DNA of 64,000 nt, from contig NC_081545.1 in assembly GCF_901000735.1 (NCBI RefSeq), positions 29,355,513 to 29,419,512 of the forward strand, read 5' to 3'. The position numbers were made by a program, and so were the translations under genes. This document shows, piece by piece, positions 35,967 to 47,993 of the stretch (the stretch's first letter is position 1; each line of letters starts with the position of its first letter). The stretch comes from Corylus avellana (Eukaryota; Streptophyta; Magnoliopsida; Fagales; Betulaceae). Under the pieces are notes generated by a model. The model did no database searches, was not told where the DNA came from, and saw only the letters and a list, made by a program, of their open reading frames with translations.

Positions 35967-38673
35967 CTAGAAGGAATTGGGTGTAGTAGAGCTGCTAGCC
36001 CATTTCACAGATGAATCTGGTGAAAGTGGGGGAGGAATGTTCTTCAAAAGCCCGACATCATCTGCACTAATATCCACCACTTCTGCTTTCTGTACTCCAA
36101 TCTCTTCGTTCTTGATTCCTCTCAAAACTTCCACCACTTCATCCATGCTAGGCCTCATGTCCCTCTCCTGCTGCAAACACCGAAAAGCCAGTTCCGCCAC
36201 CGACGTCGTCATCCTCCTTACATCATAATCCTTTTCGAACCCAAGAGACGGATCGACCAACTCGTGCAATGCATGATTCTGAATCTTGTTGATTGCCATG
36301 TTGGCCAGGTTTATATCGTGCCGGTGTCTATTGGTGTCCACAGCCGGCAACGACGATATAAGCTCGACCAACACCACTCCAAAGCTATAAACGTCGCTTT
36401 TGTCAGTGAGCTGGTAGCACTGGTAATACTCTGGATCAACATACCCAGGTGTTCCTTGTGGAGCAGTTGACACATGCGTGACATCCGTTGGGAACAACCG
36501 TGACAAACCAAAATCAGACACTTTCACACGGAACTTATCATCCAGGAGAATGTTGGTGGTTTTAACATCGCGGTGGATAACATCCGATTCATGGAGGTAG
36601 GCCAGTGCCTCGGCTGACTCTATGGCTATGCTCAACCGAACTGGCCAAGTCATTAAAGCGGAACTAGACCGGTTTCCGTTGAGATGATCAGAGACAGTTC
36701 CGTTAGAAATGTATTCGTAAACAAGGAGAAGTTCTTGGCTACGTTTTGAGGTGCAGCCGTGGAGCAGCACAAGATTTGGGTGCCGTAAGCGAGTTAGGAT
36801 CTCGACTTCAGTCATGAACTGCTCAACGCGTTTGAAATTGTTTTCGTATAGGCGCTTCACTGCAACTACACGCCCATCACGCAGCTCGCCTGCAAATGAT
36901 TAAAATGATTTAAGAGGACAATCCTTCAGTGAAAAACTATAAAAAAGTATACATATAACGTAAGTTATAATCCTACCATAGTAAACAGTGCCAAAGCCTC
37001 CATCTCCAAGTTGTCTAGAAGGGTCAAAACGGTTAGTGGCTTCTTCCAGTTCTTCATAGCTGAAGATATGAGCTCCGAAGTACGTGCTTCCCCTTTCAAG
37101 ATCCAACTTCGGGGAGGGATAAGATGGGGTGCTTCGAGAGAAATTAGTTGAAGAAACTGGAAAGCCTTTGCTTGAAGGAGGTGTGGGCAGGTCTTTGCTT
37201 TTAGATTCATTGACAGGTTTTTTCCTCCGCTGTCTGATGGCAAAGACCAAACAACCTAGAAATACGGCAACAATGCCAGCAGCTCCTACGGCAACGCCTG
37301 AAGACACGAAACAAGAATTGGATAAATTTTCTTCTCTATAATACATTAATACCCAACTCAACGAAAAGATGCACAATGGTTGTAAGTTTGTAACGCCACA
37401 AAACATTACCTATGACAAGGCCTGCATTATTAGAACCTTTACTGTCTGCAATAGTCGAAAGATACAGAAGTGTCAGTCCAATGAGCACGAAAAGATATTT
37501 TATAGAGGAAGATCTTTAATCAGCTAGCATCACCATACACAAATAGTCAAGGTCTAATTTAAGACCAACATTTAATCCAATGTACTGCTTTTTGAAACCG
37601 ATATTTTCCCTCGATTTGAAGCCATTGAGGCCAGGGAACAAACAGGTGTCAATGGGGGAAGAAAGCAGGTGACAAATCGAGTGTAAAGACTTTTAAAGGC
37701 TATCGGACAAACCAAACGTGACAAAGACATTTTTGTTCCAAAAGACTTTTTACCATTTCTACCGTTTCCATCACAAAAGCAACGTCCTAATTAGCCTACC
37801 AAAATTACCGATTTTCAGAATTTCATTTCCTGTTCTCCACCATCATTCTCAAACAAAACCGCAATTTTTGTCGAGAAAAAAAGGTAGAATACCTGGCACC
37901 GAACACGTCCGATTGCCACAAAGGCAAATGGGTTTGCCCGACTTCGAATCAAACCCACATTGCGCACCAAAAACCAGACACTTGGCACACGTATCACCGT
38001 ACACATCGCTATAATTCACCTTGAAACCCTCCATCAAAACCTCCTCAAGCGTCGACCGATTAGTTGTGAGCTCCAACGCCGCCGTTTTGAGGATTTTCAG
38101 GCTGACACCGACGTTGCATTCAATAACTCCCAGAATCGGATCGGTAGGAACCGGACCGGTCAGGTAATAAGCGTCGGTCCGGTTCGTATTCCCAAGGAAG
38201 CTACAATAAAACAGATTAGGAGGCTTCGCGGGAAGACGGAGACCACTAGAGGAGCAACCGTAGAAGATGGTGAGGTCCTCATTGTCGGTAGCGTACGTGA
38301 ACCCAGAGGGCTCCAGAGTGGAATTGGTGTATTGCTGTGGGCACGTGGTGTTCCAGAGGTCGGAGCGGGCGAGGGTCATGGTTCTGGCGGCCTGGTCGAG
38401 CTGGAGGACTCGGTAACTCAGCGACGCGATGGTCAACTTGGGCGAGTCGTCGTCGCAGGAGAGTCGGAACTCGGGCGTACCGCAGTTCTCCGGGTGGGTC
38501 GTATCGGTGAATGGGTAGGATAGGTTCTTGAAAGGCCCACAGTCGAAGGCCTGGGCGCATTTGAAAGAGAGGGTGGAGGTGTCATCGGAAGGTAACGACG
38601 TCGTTGTGACGGCGACGGAGAAGAAGAGGAGGACGGAGACGAAGATCGCCGGAGGGAAGGCGATTGGGGGCAT
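35967..38673 (-). CDS. LRK10L-1.2: LRK10L1.2-type receptor-like kinase, ectodomain A + kinase (copy 1), 686 aa
   Basis: Exons 37893-38673, 37410-37445, 36977-37297 and 35967-36889 join in phase (2061 nt with stop). Exon 1 encodes a signal peptide (MPPIAFPPAIFVSVLLFF), a GUB_WAK_bind domain (CAQAFDCGPFKNLSYPF, CGTPEFRLSC) and a Cys-rich WAK_assoc end (CAKCLVFGAQCGFDSKSG). The 36-nt exon leads into a transmembrane helix (VAVGAAGIVAVFLGCLVFA) and basic stop-transfer RQRRKK. The kinase has glycine loop GDGGFGTVYYG, lysine in VVAVKRLY, HRDVKTTNILLDD, SDFGLSRLF and GTPGYVDPEYY, so it looks active (RD type). Family knowledge: such receptors sit at the plasma membrane and are linked to cell-wall sensing, rust resistance and ABA responses. 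The internal start MPP was preferred to MFK 37 codons upstream because the signal peptide follows it. Two more ectodomain exons lie upstream with compatible splice phase. Confidence 0.92.
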
Positions 38674-39131
38674 CAGAGAGTAGTGGAAGTGAGGGGTTAG
38701 AGGAGTGAGATGGCATGGATGAGGTAATAGGGTGGCTGGTCGCTGGAGTGGGTAAGGACTGCCTCCGGAGACGGCTTTGAACAAAGCTGCCTTTGGTTGA
38801 CTTGGACCCTACGTGTATGTGAACCAGCTTTTGAAATTGGAGGCCGTCTAGAATTCTGACTATTCTTGTGGATTTTTTATTTCCTCTTTCTTTCTTTTAT
38901 TATTATTTTTTTCTTTCTAAATCAACGTTTCTCAATTCTATAAAATAATAAGGAATATTGAACAAAAGAAATCTCAATTATTTGACCTGAAAATAATATT
39001 TAATATCTATTTTAAAAATATTTTTATAAAATATCATATCATAATTAAGGTGCATGAAAGCCTCTCCAATAGCCTTTGATTTGGACAAGCCGGAAGACCT
39101 AAATTGACCAATGAATATTAGACAAAAATGG

Positions 39132-39250
39132 TTGTTTTTTTTTTTTTTTAATTTTATTTTTTATATGTCCGCACAAGAGAGAAGAATTCGACCTAGTGAC
39201 ATCTGCTTCATTAAATATAATTCCAACCGATTAAGTTACCTCTTGAAAAT
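39132..39250 (-). mobile_element. tRNA-derived SINE, copy 7
   Basis: Poly-T / ATATGTCCGCACAAGAG end with GAATTCGACCTAGTGAC and CGATTAAGTTACCTCTTG boxes in minus orientation. Flanked by a perfect duplication ACAAAAATGG (39122-39131 and 39251-39260). It lies between ectodomain exons A and B. Confidence 0.85.
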
Positions 39251-40367
39251 ACAAAAATGGGTTTCTATGTGCACATCTTTTATATACTTTTTCTTTATAC
39301 TGTTGATTTTAGATTAACATTACGTGTTGATGAGATAGATGATAGACATACATATGTGGTATGCATAAAAAAATATGTGAATAATGTTCTTTAAAAAATG
39401 TGATTCTGTCTCTCTCTCTATTTAAAGAATATTTATTTTTCTAAGTACATATATACTAAACTAAATATTTCACTAACCGAATTTGGCCAATGTTATGTAA
39501 TCAATCAAGTCAAAAATTAACAAAAAAAAAATTGAAAAGGAAAATAAAAAATAGACTTAAATTAATTGTTTACAAATTTAGTATAATTATCTTGTTTTCT
39601 CACTATTCTAGTCTTCCCCTGTTTTTAACAAACCATAAATATATAATTGTCTTAAGCCGGTCCCATTGGGCCCTGCAGCCCACGCTGGTAACCACCCCTA
39701 CGATCATTGGTTGCCGGTGTGAATTCAATCTACCTACTACGAATTAACTTAAAAAGTATGCCGTGCATGATACACGCCATGCAAGAAATTCGATCGCCTT
39801 TTCTTTTTTCTTTTTTCTTTTTCTACTCCAATACCTCTTCTTGCCTGTAGGGCATTCAGCTTCTTTTTTTCTAACAAATGATAAGAGGAATCAACTCTGG
39901 CTTGGTTCCATAGCCTTTGATCCCACCTAACTCCTAACTAATTGGATCGAAATCCTTAATCGTCCATAAATTTCATATTGAAAATCCAAGAATCGGTCCA
40001 TCGTTGACCAGCCTAAATTTTTCTGATGCCAAGCCTCATGGACTTGTAAAGTTATGCCTCCTATTGATCCTCCCTCAAAACAATTACTAATCAACGAAAA
40101 ATTACCCCAATATCTGCATGTTTCTAATATAATATTTATCATGTTCATGTATAGGATGGATGACGCATATATGCCCGAAAGCAAGTTGGGAGTTTTTCCT
40201 AAATGATTTATCCTAAACCAGAGTCAAAGAAAAGTATGTTAGCTGCAGATCGAGGAGCCTTTTTTTCTCCATGCTTAAGCAAAAGGAGATACCGATCTGC
40301 ATGCTAGCAACCGAGCACCTAAACAAACATGCAAGAAATGAAGCAAGAAAAACAGCAAAAGACTTAC

Positions 40368-41157
40368 CTGTTGCTGTTAATGCACAAGTGGATGGGAAAG
40401 TTCCATTTGCACAATGGCAAGCGAATTCGCTCGTACTTGTGTTGTACCCACACTGTCCACCGGTCGCTTTACATCCATCACACAAACTGTTATTTGCGTT
40501 CCACCCCAATATGAAGCCGCCATCGATAGCTTCTTCCAGTGCACTTAAATTGCCGCTCCCAGGTTGAGATTGTAGAACTGGAACTTTAACGTTGTAGGCG
40601 CATGACCCAAATGAGCTACCAATCAAGTTCGCAATGGTATTGTTAGAATAGTAGTTGTTAGCATCGCTTCCGTTTATGGAGCAATCAAACTGAGTAGTAT
40701 CGGCCGGCGGAATTGTAAGAGGAGAAGTAGGAATACTAGGGCAATCATAGTAGAGCGTCAGGTTCACCGTAGCTGAAGCGTAACCAAAGACGGTGGAATT
40801 GATGGTCGTATTAACGATCGTAGCAGGACAAAGGGTGTTCCAATAATCCTCTCTAGCAACCTGGAGAGTCTGCGACACGTTATCGACATGAAGGACTCGG
40901 TAATTCATGAAGGTGATTTTGATGAGTGGGACACCATCGCTGCAGTTTAACTCAAAAGCAGGGTGGCCACAATAGCTTGGCCTAATATTGGATTCCCAAA
41001 AAGGATAACTGAGGTCCACAATGCCCGCACAATCAAATGTTTTGCTGCAGTTTAGGTATTGCTCAGCATCTGCGTATGAAGACGATGGGAAGTGGATCAA
41101 GCACAAGACTGTTATCACCAACGACAGAGCGATGGTTGGGAAGAGATTGGGATGCAT
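40368..41157 (-). CDS. LRK10L/WAK-type ectodomain exon B (copy 1), no kinase of its own
   Basis: The exon opens MHPNLFPTIALSLVITVLCL (signal peptide), followed by EQYLNCSKTFDCAGIVDLSY, PFWE, YCGHPAFELNC (GUB_WAK_bind), several Asn-X-Ser/Thr sites and a WAK_assoc end (CDGCKATGGQCGYNTSTSEF, ACHCANGTF). It ends at a strong donor ACAG/GTAAGTC in phase 1 (790 nt), the same phase as exon A. Reading through the donor adds about 50 unrelated residues before a stop at 40213. No transmembrane or kinase exon lies between here and gene A. It could splice into gene A's 36-nt exon about 2.9 kb downstream, make a secreted ectodomain by read-through, or be a decayed gene. The intact frame and splice site argue against simple decay. 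Confidence 0.8.
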
Positions 41158-42654
41158 CTCGATGGAAGAACGAGAGAGAAAGTGATTGCAAGTTATGAGA
41201 TTATAAAAGGGAGAAGGGGAAGATGATATGCTTTTCAATAAGTCTTATGAATTGCATCATAATGGAGCTGGTGGGCTTTGACGAAGTTGGGGTTTGGGGG
41301 GTGAAATTTGTCAAATAGATGCTTCTATTTGGAACTTTACCGGCGACGGTCAATTCAGAATTAGGTGACAAAGTCCAACAAAACGACAGTGCTTAATATT
41401 TCTAACGATTCCCTAACGCGGCATCTAGATGTTCTTGCCATGTTCTAGAACTCATATCTTAGGAAGGTCTGAAATCAGTTTTAAACTATTGCTCAGTCAA
41501 ACATATGGAGCCGCCCTGCAAAGAAAAAAAACTCACCTAAACTGCAATTTTTTTTTACTTCTAAGCCTCTAATACATCACAATCCACGTCATCTTAAACA
41601 TATATTAAATAAATAAATAAATAAAGATCAAACTCAACCAACAACAAGGTAAGACTCAAAAGATCACTCCCGTGTTACTCATGTTCCTTTTAAGTCCTCC
41701 TAAGTGGGTGGTTAATATTTCAGTGGAAATCTGGTTTGGCTCTACTTCTAAGAGGGAAAAATATGCCCAAAAATTTTGGAGTATGCTATAGGGGTAATCT
41801 TAATTAAGGGGAAGCAGAAAAAGGAAAAAACTATTGAGCTTAGGGAGATATTATATATAAGGAACTACGAAGGACTTCAAAAATAATCACCAATACATGA
41901 AAATTAATTACAAGGATGCTAGTTGAAGTATGAACAGAAGCCAAAAGTTCTCTCAACTGTCTGGTTCATGGCTCAATCGAATCTCAATTCAGCTGAAACT
42001 CGTACGTGGGCTTTTTTAATTGCCTGCATTTTTCTATACCTGTGAAGTCCAACATCACTGCTGTATATGCCCATGTGCCCCCATGATCCCCCTTTTTTTT
42101 TGGGTTTGGGAGTCAAATATGCTAATTCTGTCACAAATTTAAGGAGTCAATCTTGAGACAAATTAATTAAAGGCCTACAATATATATATATTGGAAGCAT
42201 CTTGGTAACCTCAAAATTTGCATTTTACCATCTAACCCCCCAAACTGAGAAGAAATTAACCAAAGACAAGACATGATGACAATCAGACACCAAATGTAAG
42301 ATCATGGATCAATCCACAACCAGAAAGCCCTTCAGACAAAATTTTAATCTTGAAAGAAGGACGACGTTGTCTTGCCTCTTCAGACACGAGAGAGTCGTTA
42401 ACATGTAGTATCTGTTTTCAATGGGCAAGTCGTCTAATCGAGTACTGGAGGTGGAAGATTCAAATATATACTCGAATCAGAAAGAAGGGCATGGCCTAAA
42501 ATATGCTAGTGGACCTAATTTATCGAATACATCTCACTTATCGTTACCCGCAGAGCTCCTATAGTCCTATAGAGTGAAAGATAAAATAAAATAAATATCG
42601 GGTCTCGGTCAATAGTCAAAAAATCTCATGAACTCAGCTCAGGAATGCCATCAC
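41158..42654. other. Intergenic between ectodomain exons B and C
   Basis: No exon is seen. Short AT runs and an (ATAA)n tract near 41607-41625 occur; this tract is 4 bp shorter in copy 2. No kinase-like frame is present on either strand. Confidence 0.6.
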
Positions 42655-42758
42655 CTACTGTAATGCTATTGCATAAAACCGGCTAGAAAACAACTTGAAA
42701 TTACAACTACTGCTCGGCGCTGGCTGGGGTAAAAGTAGAAAATAAGGGACATACATAC

Positions 42759-43512
42759 CTGATTTACTAGAAGGCACTTGGGTGTCTCCGGCAGCACATA
42801 TTTTTAACCCGTTTGATGATTGATTTGGGCAGTAGCAAGTTGTTTGATTTGTATTCTGGTCGTATCCACAAACCCCCTTAGACACGGTGCAGGCAATACA
42901 AACTGGATCCTCCTTCCACTTCACATCGAATCCTCCTTTGATGATGTCTTCAATTCTTGACCAATTACCTATATCTTGCTTAAGAGTTGCAAGAACAGGA
43001 ACAACCACACTTTTTGCACAAACCCCAGGGACGGTAGGGTCTTGTATGTAAACGCCTTTATTAGCGGTCCCATCAACGGAGCAAAAGGATATTGGTGGAT
43101 AAAAATTGGGAAAAGAAGGGCAACCATAGAGTAACGTAATGCTAAAGTGGCTAGGGCCATATTCAAAAAGCTCTGTATCCAGGGTGGTATTCACCCACAC
43201 TGGTGAACAAATTCCATCCAAGAAGTCGTCCCTCACAATTTTGAGGGTTTTGGAGCCAGGATCGGCACTCAAAACGCGGTATTCCAGGTTCATAATTTCG
43301 ATGCTAGTGATATTTTTCGTACAAATGAGCTTTGAATCCGGATTGCCGCAGCCATCGGGCCGGCCATCACCCCAGAATGGATAACCCAAGCCAGTGATGT
43401 CCCCGCAGTCAAACCGACTGCTACACCTTGTATACCAATCATAGGAGCATAAACACACCGGAACCTCGACGAAAACCAACAACATAATGAAGAAGGAAAG
43501 CCAGGAATCCAT
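42759..43512 (-). CDS. LRK10L/WAK-type ectodomain exon C (copy 1), no kinase of its own
   Basis: The exon opens MDSWLSFFIMLLVFVEVPVC (signal peptide), then CSSRFDCGDITGLGYPFWGD, CGNPDSKLIC (GUB_WAK_bind), and a WAK_assoc end (CIACTVSKGVCGYDQNTNQT, CYCPNQ). It ends SKSG at donor ATCAG/GTATGT in phase 1 (754 nt). Read-through adds a short unrelated tail ending at 42655. A TATAATTA-like box lies about 85 bp upstream of the ATG near 43596, hinting at its own promoter. The nearest acceptor I recognise in frame is the 36-nt exon of gene A, 5.3 kb away. Its product is either a secreted ectodomain or, by splicing, an alternative receptor. Confidence 0.8.
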
Positions 43513-43808
43513 TTCTGGGAAAGAGATCAAAGTGATGGATGAAATGAAGAATAGGTGAGGTATTTGAGATTGTCTCAAGGAAACAACGGCAAATATAATT
43601 ATGTGACATCACTCGATGGGAAAACAATATTAAGGCCAGTGATTAAAGAAGAAGACTTCAGACTTTGGAATGTATTGACTTGAAAGCCAAATGGTGAATC
43701 GCATTTCTGTGTATGGAGGACGATTTTCTTAAATGAGATAAGCTATTGTTTGACTAAACACACGAATCTTTTCACTTCAAGTATGGACAGACTGCCTTTC
43801 CATTTCTC

Positions 43809-43908
43809 NNNNNNNNNNNNNNNNNNNNNNNNNNNNNNNNNNNNNNNNNNNNNNNNNNNNNNNNNNNNNNNNNNNNNNNNNNNNNNNNNNNNNNNNNNNN
43901 NNNNNNNN
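43809..43908. other. Assembly gap (100 N) at the junction of the two block copies
   Basis: Exactly 100 N separate the last base of copy 1 from the first base of copy 2. Both sides are block edges, which is the geometry expected when two overlapping contigs are not merged. Confidence 0.99.
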
Positions 43909-45616
43909 AAAATAAAAAATAAAAAGAACTTAGAATGAGTCAATAAGCTTGTCCAATAACAATGACGGGAATTTCATTTTCTATCATCACATTCTCAAAA
44001 TTTAAAATCTTTTATTAATGTTGGGTATTCAAGTTTAAAAAGTTTACAATGTTACTTATGTCAATATTGGAGTTTGAGGATAAATCCGACAGTAAATAAG
44101 TAAAATGTTCTTTATACATCAGTAAAATTTTAAAAATTACAAAATTACTATAATTAAATAATTAAAAAAAAATGTCCATCAGCTGGAGCATATGCTAATT
44201 TTTTTTATTTTTTTTTAAATAATATTTTGAAAAATTTCACGTCTTTTGTGTTGAATCCTAAAGAAGAAGTGAGATTGCAAAATTTTTAAATTTTGATAGT
44301 GATTGTAAAAGTGATGAAACATCATATGGTAAGTAGAGTTTCCCCTAATGAACGGCGTGTACTCATCTAGACTCGTGCGAACAACTTTGTATATGTGCTA
44401 GATCTTAGTTAAATGATCTTGGAGCATTCTTAGCAAATTTTCTCTTTAATTTAAATAAAAAATAATATATTTTTATTTTAGCTATTTATTTTTTCAAAAC
44501 ACATATCCCCCTTTTCTATTTTACCTATCAATTTTTACTATTATATTTAAATATTATTTCTCAAGGACTTCTTTATTCTTTTGTTATTGAGATGATAAAA
44601 AATGTTATATATATATATATATATTCTTTTACAGTTGGTGACTAAACATTTAACAAAGAGATTCTAAAAAGATGAATGCAACCCAATCCAATATGACACA
44701 ATGGCACGTACGCACATGTGACATGGTTCCACCACATCCACAGCAGCGAGTTTTGCGGTCCAACCCTTATCCTCCTCATGGCCTGCCCAAGATGGAGCGC
44801 GAAAGAGTTTGACTCCTCCATCCATCCATCCACTTGAAGACATTTTCATACTGTAAAACCAAATTATACTTGGCATGCCTGCCCAAATCTGAAACCCATG
44901 ATCAAAATATTGTAGCATTGTGATGACTGATGATTAAAACCCCCGAAAATGCATGCGAGTGGAAAGGACCAAATGCACATATTCATAGCATAAAATTAAA
45001 TTTACATTTGGGTCCGACATGTATGAGTAATGAATGAGAGGGGTTGATACAAAAAGTAGTACACCCCACTTGGATTCGTGAACCGTTAATTGCTAACGGT
45101 ACTCTAAAGGGCTAAAAACAAAAAACATGTATACTTATTGCGGAAACATCTCGGAGGAACATCAACACATGGAAGCTGTAATAGAGAGAGACACAGCTTT
45201 TATTAAAAATTACATATCATTGTCTTAGCCTTGTCCTCACGGGCCATGCCACTCTCTCTCACCCCCCAACAACACCTAAAAGAAAAATGCTCTTTTCAGG
45301 GCCATCATCATTTACAACTTTTTTTTAATTAATTAAAAAAAAAAAAGAAAAGAAAATTCCACTGCTAAAATGCGTCCGAATAAGTTGAACCCCGCGTTCT
45401 CTGGCCCCACTTTTCTCGCAGAGGCCGTTAACGTCTTCTTCAATAATCAGACGCGCAAGTTAGCACCGCCTCGGCGCACTTTAGCAACCCAAAATTTACA
45501 TTATCTCTCAGAAAATACCACAGAGAAGTTTTAATAGTATTTTCGAAAAATAAATAAAAATAAAAATAAATAAAAATTTACGAAGATTCCGAATTATCCG
45601 TACTTTTGTTTTGCTT

Positions 45617-46120
45617 CTACTCTGGGATGGTGACGAGCACTGGTCGCCAAGCTCTTCTGAGCAATCTATACCGAAACGACGCCGTTACGGGCCTGAAAGA
45701 ACCGGCTCTTTCGGCTGCGCCTCGCCGCAACGCCGATATGCCACCACCGACGCTCCCGGTTGCCGGTAACAACCCGACCTCGTCTTCTTCCAATCTCTTA
45801 TCCGAAACCCTATCATCAGGCGGCGGCGATGACACGAAGAGGTCCTTCAGCTTGTGCCGGACCCTGATCTCCCCGCTCTTCTCTTTCTTCTTAGCCTTGT
45901 CTGGAGGCGCGCGATTGGGATCGGAGTCCATGCCGCGGAGCTCCGAGGAGTCGTCCCGGCAGGCGAACCGGCCTCGACGGTCGGTGCGGTTGAGGAGCAT
46001 GCGGAGAGTCTTGCGGCGGCGGAGGTGGATGACGGGGCTCGCCGACGGGCTCCTCGTCGGACTTGCGGCCACCACGGCGCACTGCGTCGCTAGAACCTTG
46101 AATTTCTGCAAGGTAGGCAT
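45617..46120 (-). CDS. Conserved plant protein of unknown function, 167 aa (copy 2)
   Basis: Second copy of the frame at 32864-33367, with identical translation including MPTLQKFKVLATQC and RRRKTLRMLL. The flanking GA-rich leader and the 3' region are also conserved. The same caveat on strand choice applies; if the block is a haplotype artefact this is the other allele, not a second gene. Confidence 0.65.
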   Translation of the reverse strand: MPTLQKFKVLATQCAVVAASPTRSPSASPVIHLRRRKTLRMLLNRTDRRGRFACRDDSSELRGMDSDPNRAPPDKAKKKEKSGEIRVRHKLKDLFVSSPPPDDRVSDKRLEEDEVGLLPATGSVGGGISALRRGAAERAGSFRPVTASFRYRLLRRAWRPVLVTIPE

Positions 46121-47030
46121 TCTTTTTATACACACAAAAAAACACTTTCCCTCTTTCTCTCTCTCTCTCTGAATTCCTTTGTTTGGCTGTGTGTGTGTGG
46201 AATTGGGCGTTGCTTGTTAGGGGGAGAAAGTGAGATCTGTGAGCATTATGATTGGGTTTGGATTTGGATTCGATTTCTTTGTGCTTTACTCCTTGGACTC
46301 AGAGTATTTAGCTGTGAATTGCATTTTCTAGAGCGAGAGAGAGAGAGAGAGAAGAAATGTGGCGGGGTTAAAAAAAACTAGAAAAAGCGATAAAATGGAC
46401 GGGTGTTTTTGGGGGAATATGGGAAGAGGGTCCTGTGTCTCTTCGGGTCAATTACGCTAACCGAAAGCTAAAATGGTTACACGTGGCAGATTCTAGCGAT
46501 TTTCTCGAGCGATTTTTCAAAACTCATGTGTGAGGCTGGTTGAGTCAGTTTGACCCATTTTGTTGGTCACAAATTAAGATTTATAAATGGAAAAATCGGT
46601 CTTTGTTTTAAGGTTTGGTTTAGTGAATTGATGTTTCATTTAATTAGGGTGTCAATACGTGCCGATTGTTTGGTTGTGGCGTGGAAATTTAAGGAGCCTA
46701 TTGATGGCAGAATTAAAATAGTTAGAGCATCAATTGCTAATGGGACCAAAATAATTCCGTAGGCTGACAATTGCTATAAATGACTTATTGTAGTACGTGG
46801 ATGAATTAAAATTTGTGTGTAAGAGAGGCCAAGAGCTTCAAATATCTTAAGGGCTTAGGAGACTCTACATTTGATCAAGACCCTCAGCAATTCTTAAGAA
46901 TTGCCATCTAATTTTTTTTATAAATCTCAGCCATTGAATATATCTAAGGGCATAAAATAAGACACCCACTATTTAGTGGATGGCATATTCCTGAGACTAT
47001 TTGAATATCAAAGTTCAAATCTAAGCAAAT

Positions 47031-47130
47031 NNNNNNNNNNNNNNNNNNNNNNNNNNNNNNNNNNNNNNNNNNNNNNNNNNNNNNNNNNNNNNNNNNNNNN
47101 NNNNNNNNNNNNNNNNNNNNNNNNNNNNNN
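47031..47130. other. Assembly gap (100 N) inside block copy 2
   Basis: Replaces sequence equivalent to 34278-35104 of copy 1, which holds most of a foldback MITE and a SINE with a long poly-A tail. Confidence 0.99.
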
Positions 47131-47993
47131 CATTTTTAAGCTTTTGTCAAAAATGCGTTTTGATAATTTTTAGGCTTTTTGAATCCTTAAAAATGCTTTT
47201 AATTTTTTTACCAAATGAATACTTTTTTCTTCAAACGGACTTTTTAAGTGTTAATTAGGTCCCTAAAACGCAATCATAAATAAGCCATAACTAAATCAAC
47301 TAAAGTAGACTTTTAGTGTTGAGAGTTATTGTGAATGCTCTTAAGAGTTATTTTAATAACTATATTTTAAATGGTTAGAGTTCACGAGAAGTGTCAGAAA
47401 TTATCTTGTGTTGGATTCAAGGCATGTATATTATGCGGAGGAAAATTAATCCATCATGTTAAACAACAGCTCAATACTCTCAATCCAGTTTTCATCTTTT
47501 GTTTGGTTGCTTGGATTTTGGGAAAAGCAGCCAATGATGTAGCTCCAATGGAGAAAACAAAGAAGGAAAAAAATAAAGAAATCTGCTGCTCTGTCATGAA
47601 AAATACAGAAGAAAAAAAAAAACAAGAGAGGAAAATTTAGCAGTTGTCATTATATTTTAGTCATCGTTTGATTCACAACATTTTCTCATTGATGAAAACA
47701 ATCTAATTCAAAATCTTTACGATTGAAGTATGTAAGCCAAGCATCAGAGCATGTGCATGATGAATAGTGAATACATCCCAATACTAATAAGTTCACTTTC
47801 GACAGCTGTATTTACTATGTACATTGCCCAACAAGCATCCATGGATCTCTATCATCCATCCATCTTCTATCAAGACAAAATAGAACCAATCGACATCAAG
47901 ATAATGAAATGTTAACCCACTTATTGACTTCTTATGGGCGGCATACAATACCAAATTTACCATCTACTGTAGAGTTGGAGGAAATCTCAAGCG

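Larger units (their letters stand above)
31118..43808. repeat. Duplicated block, copy 1 (12.7 kb)
   Basis: The block begins AAAATAAAAAATAAAAAG and ends ACTGCCTTTCCATTTCTC, where an N gap starts. It recurs in the same orientation at 43909-55831. Genes inside are the 167-aa unknown protein, ectodomain exons C, B, A and one kinase. Coordinate offsets to copy 2 are 12753 left of the second copy's internal gap, 12027 over A and B, and 12023 over C. Confidence 0.97.

Noticed and set aside
37960..38523. 187-codon plus-strand frame opposite ectodomain exon A
   Set aside because: Antisense shadow of a well-supported GUB_WAK exon.
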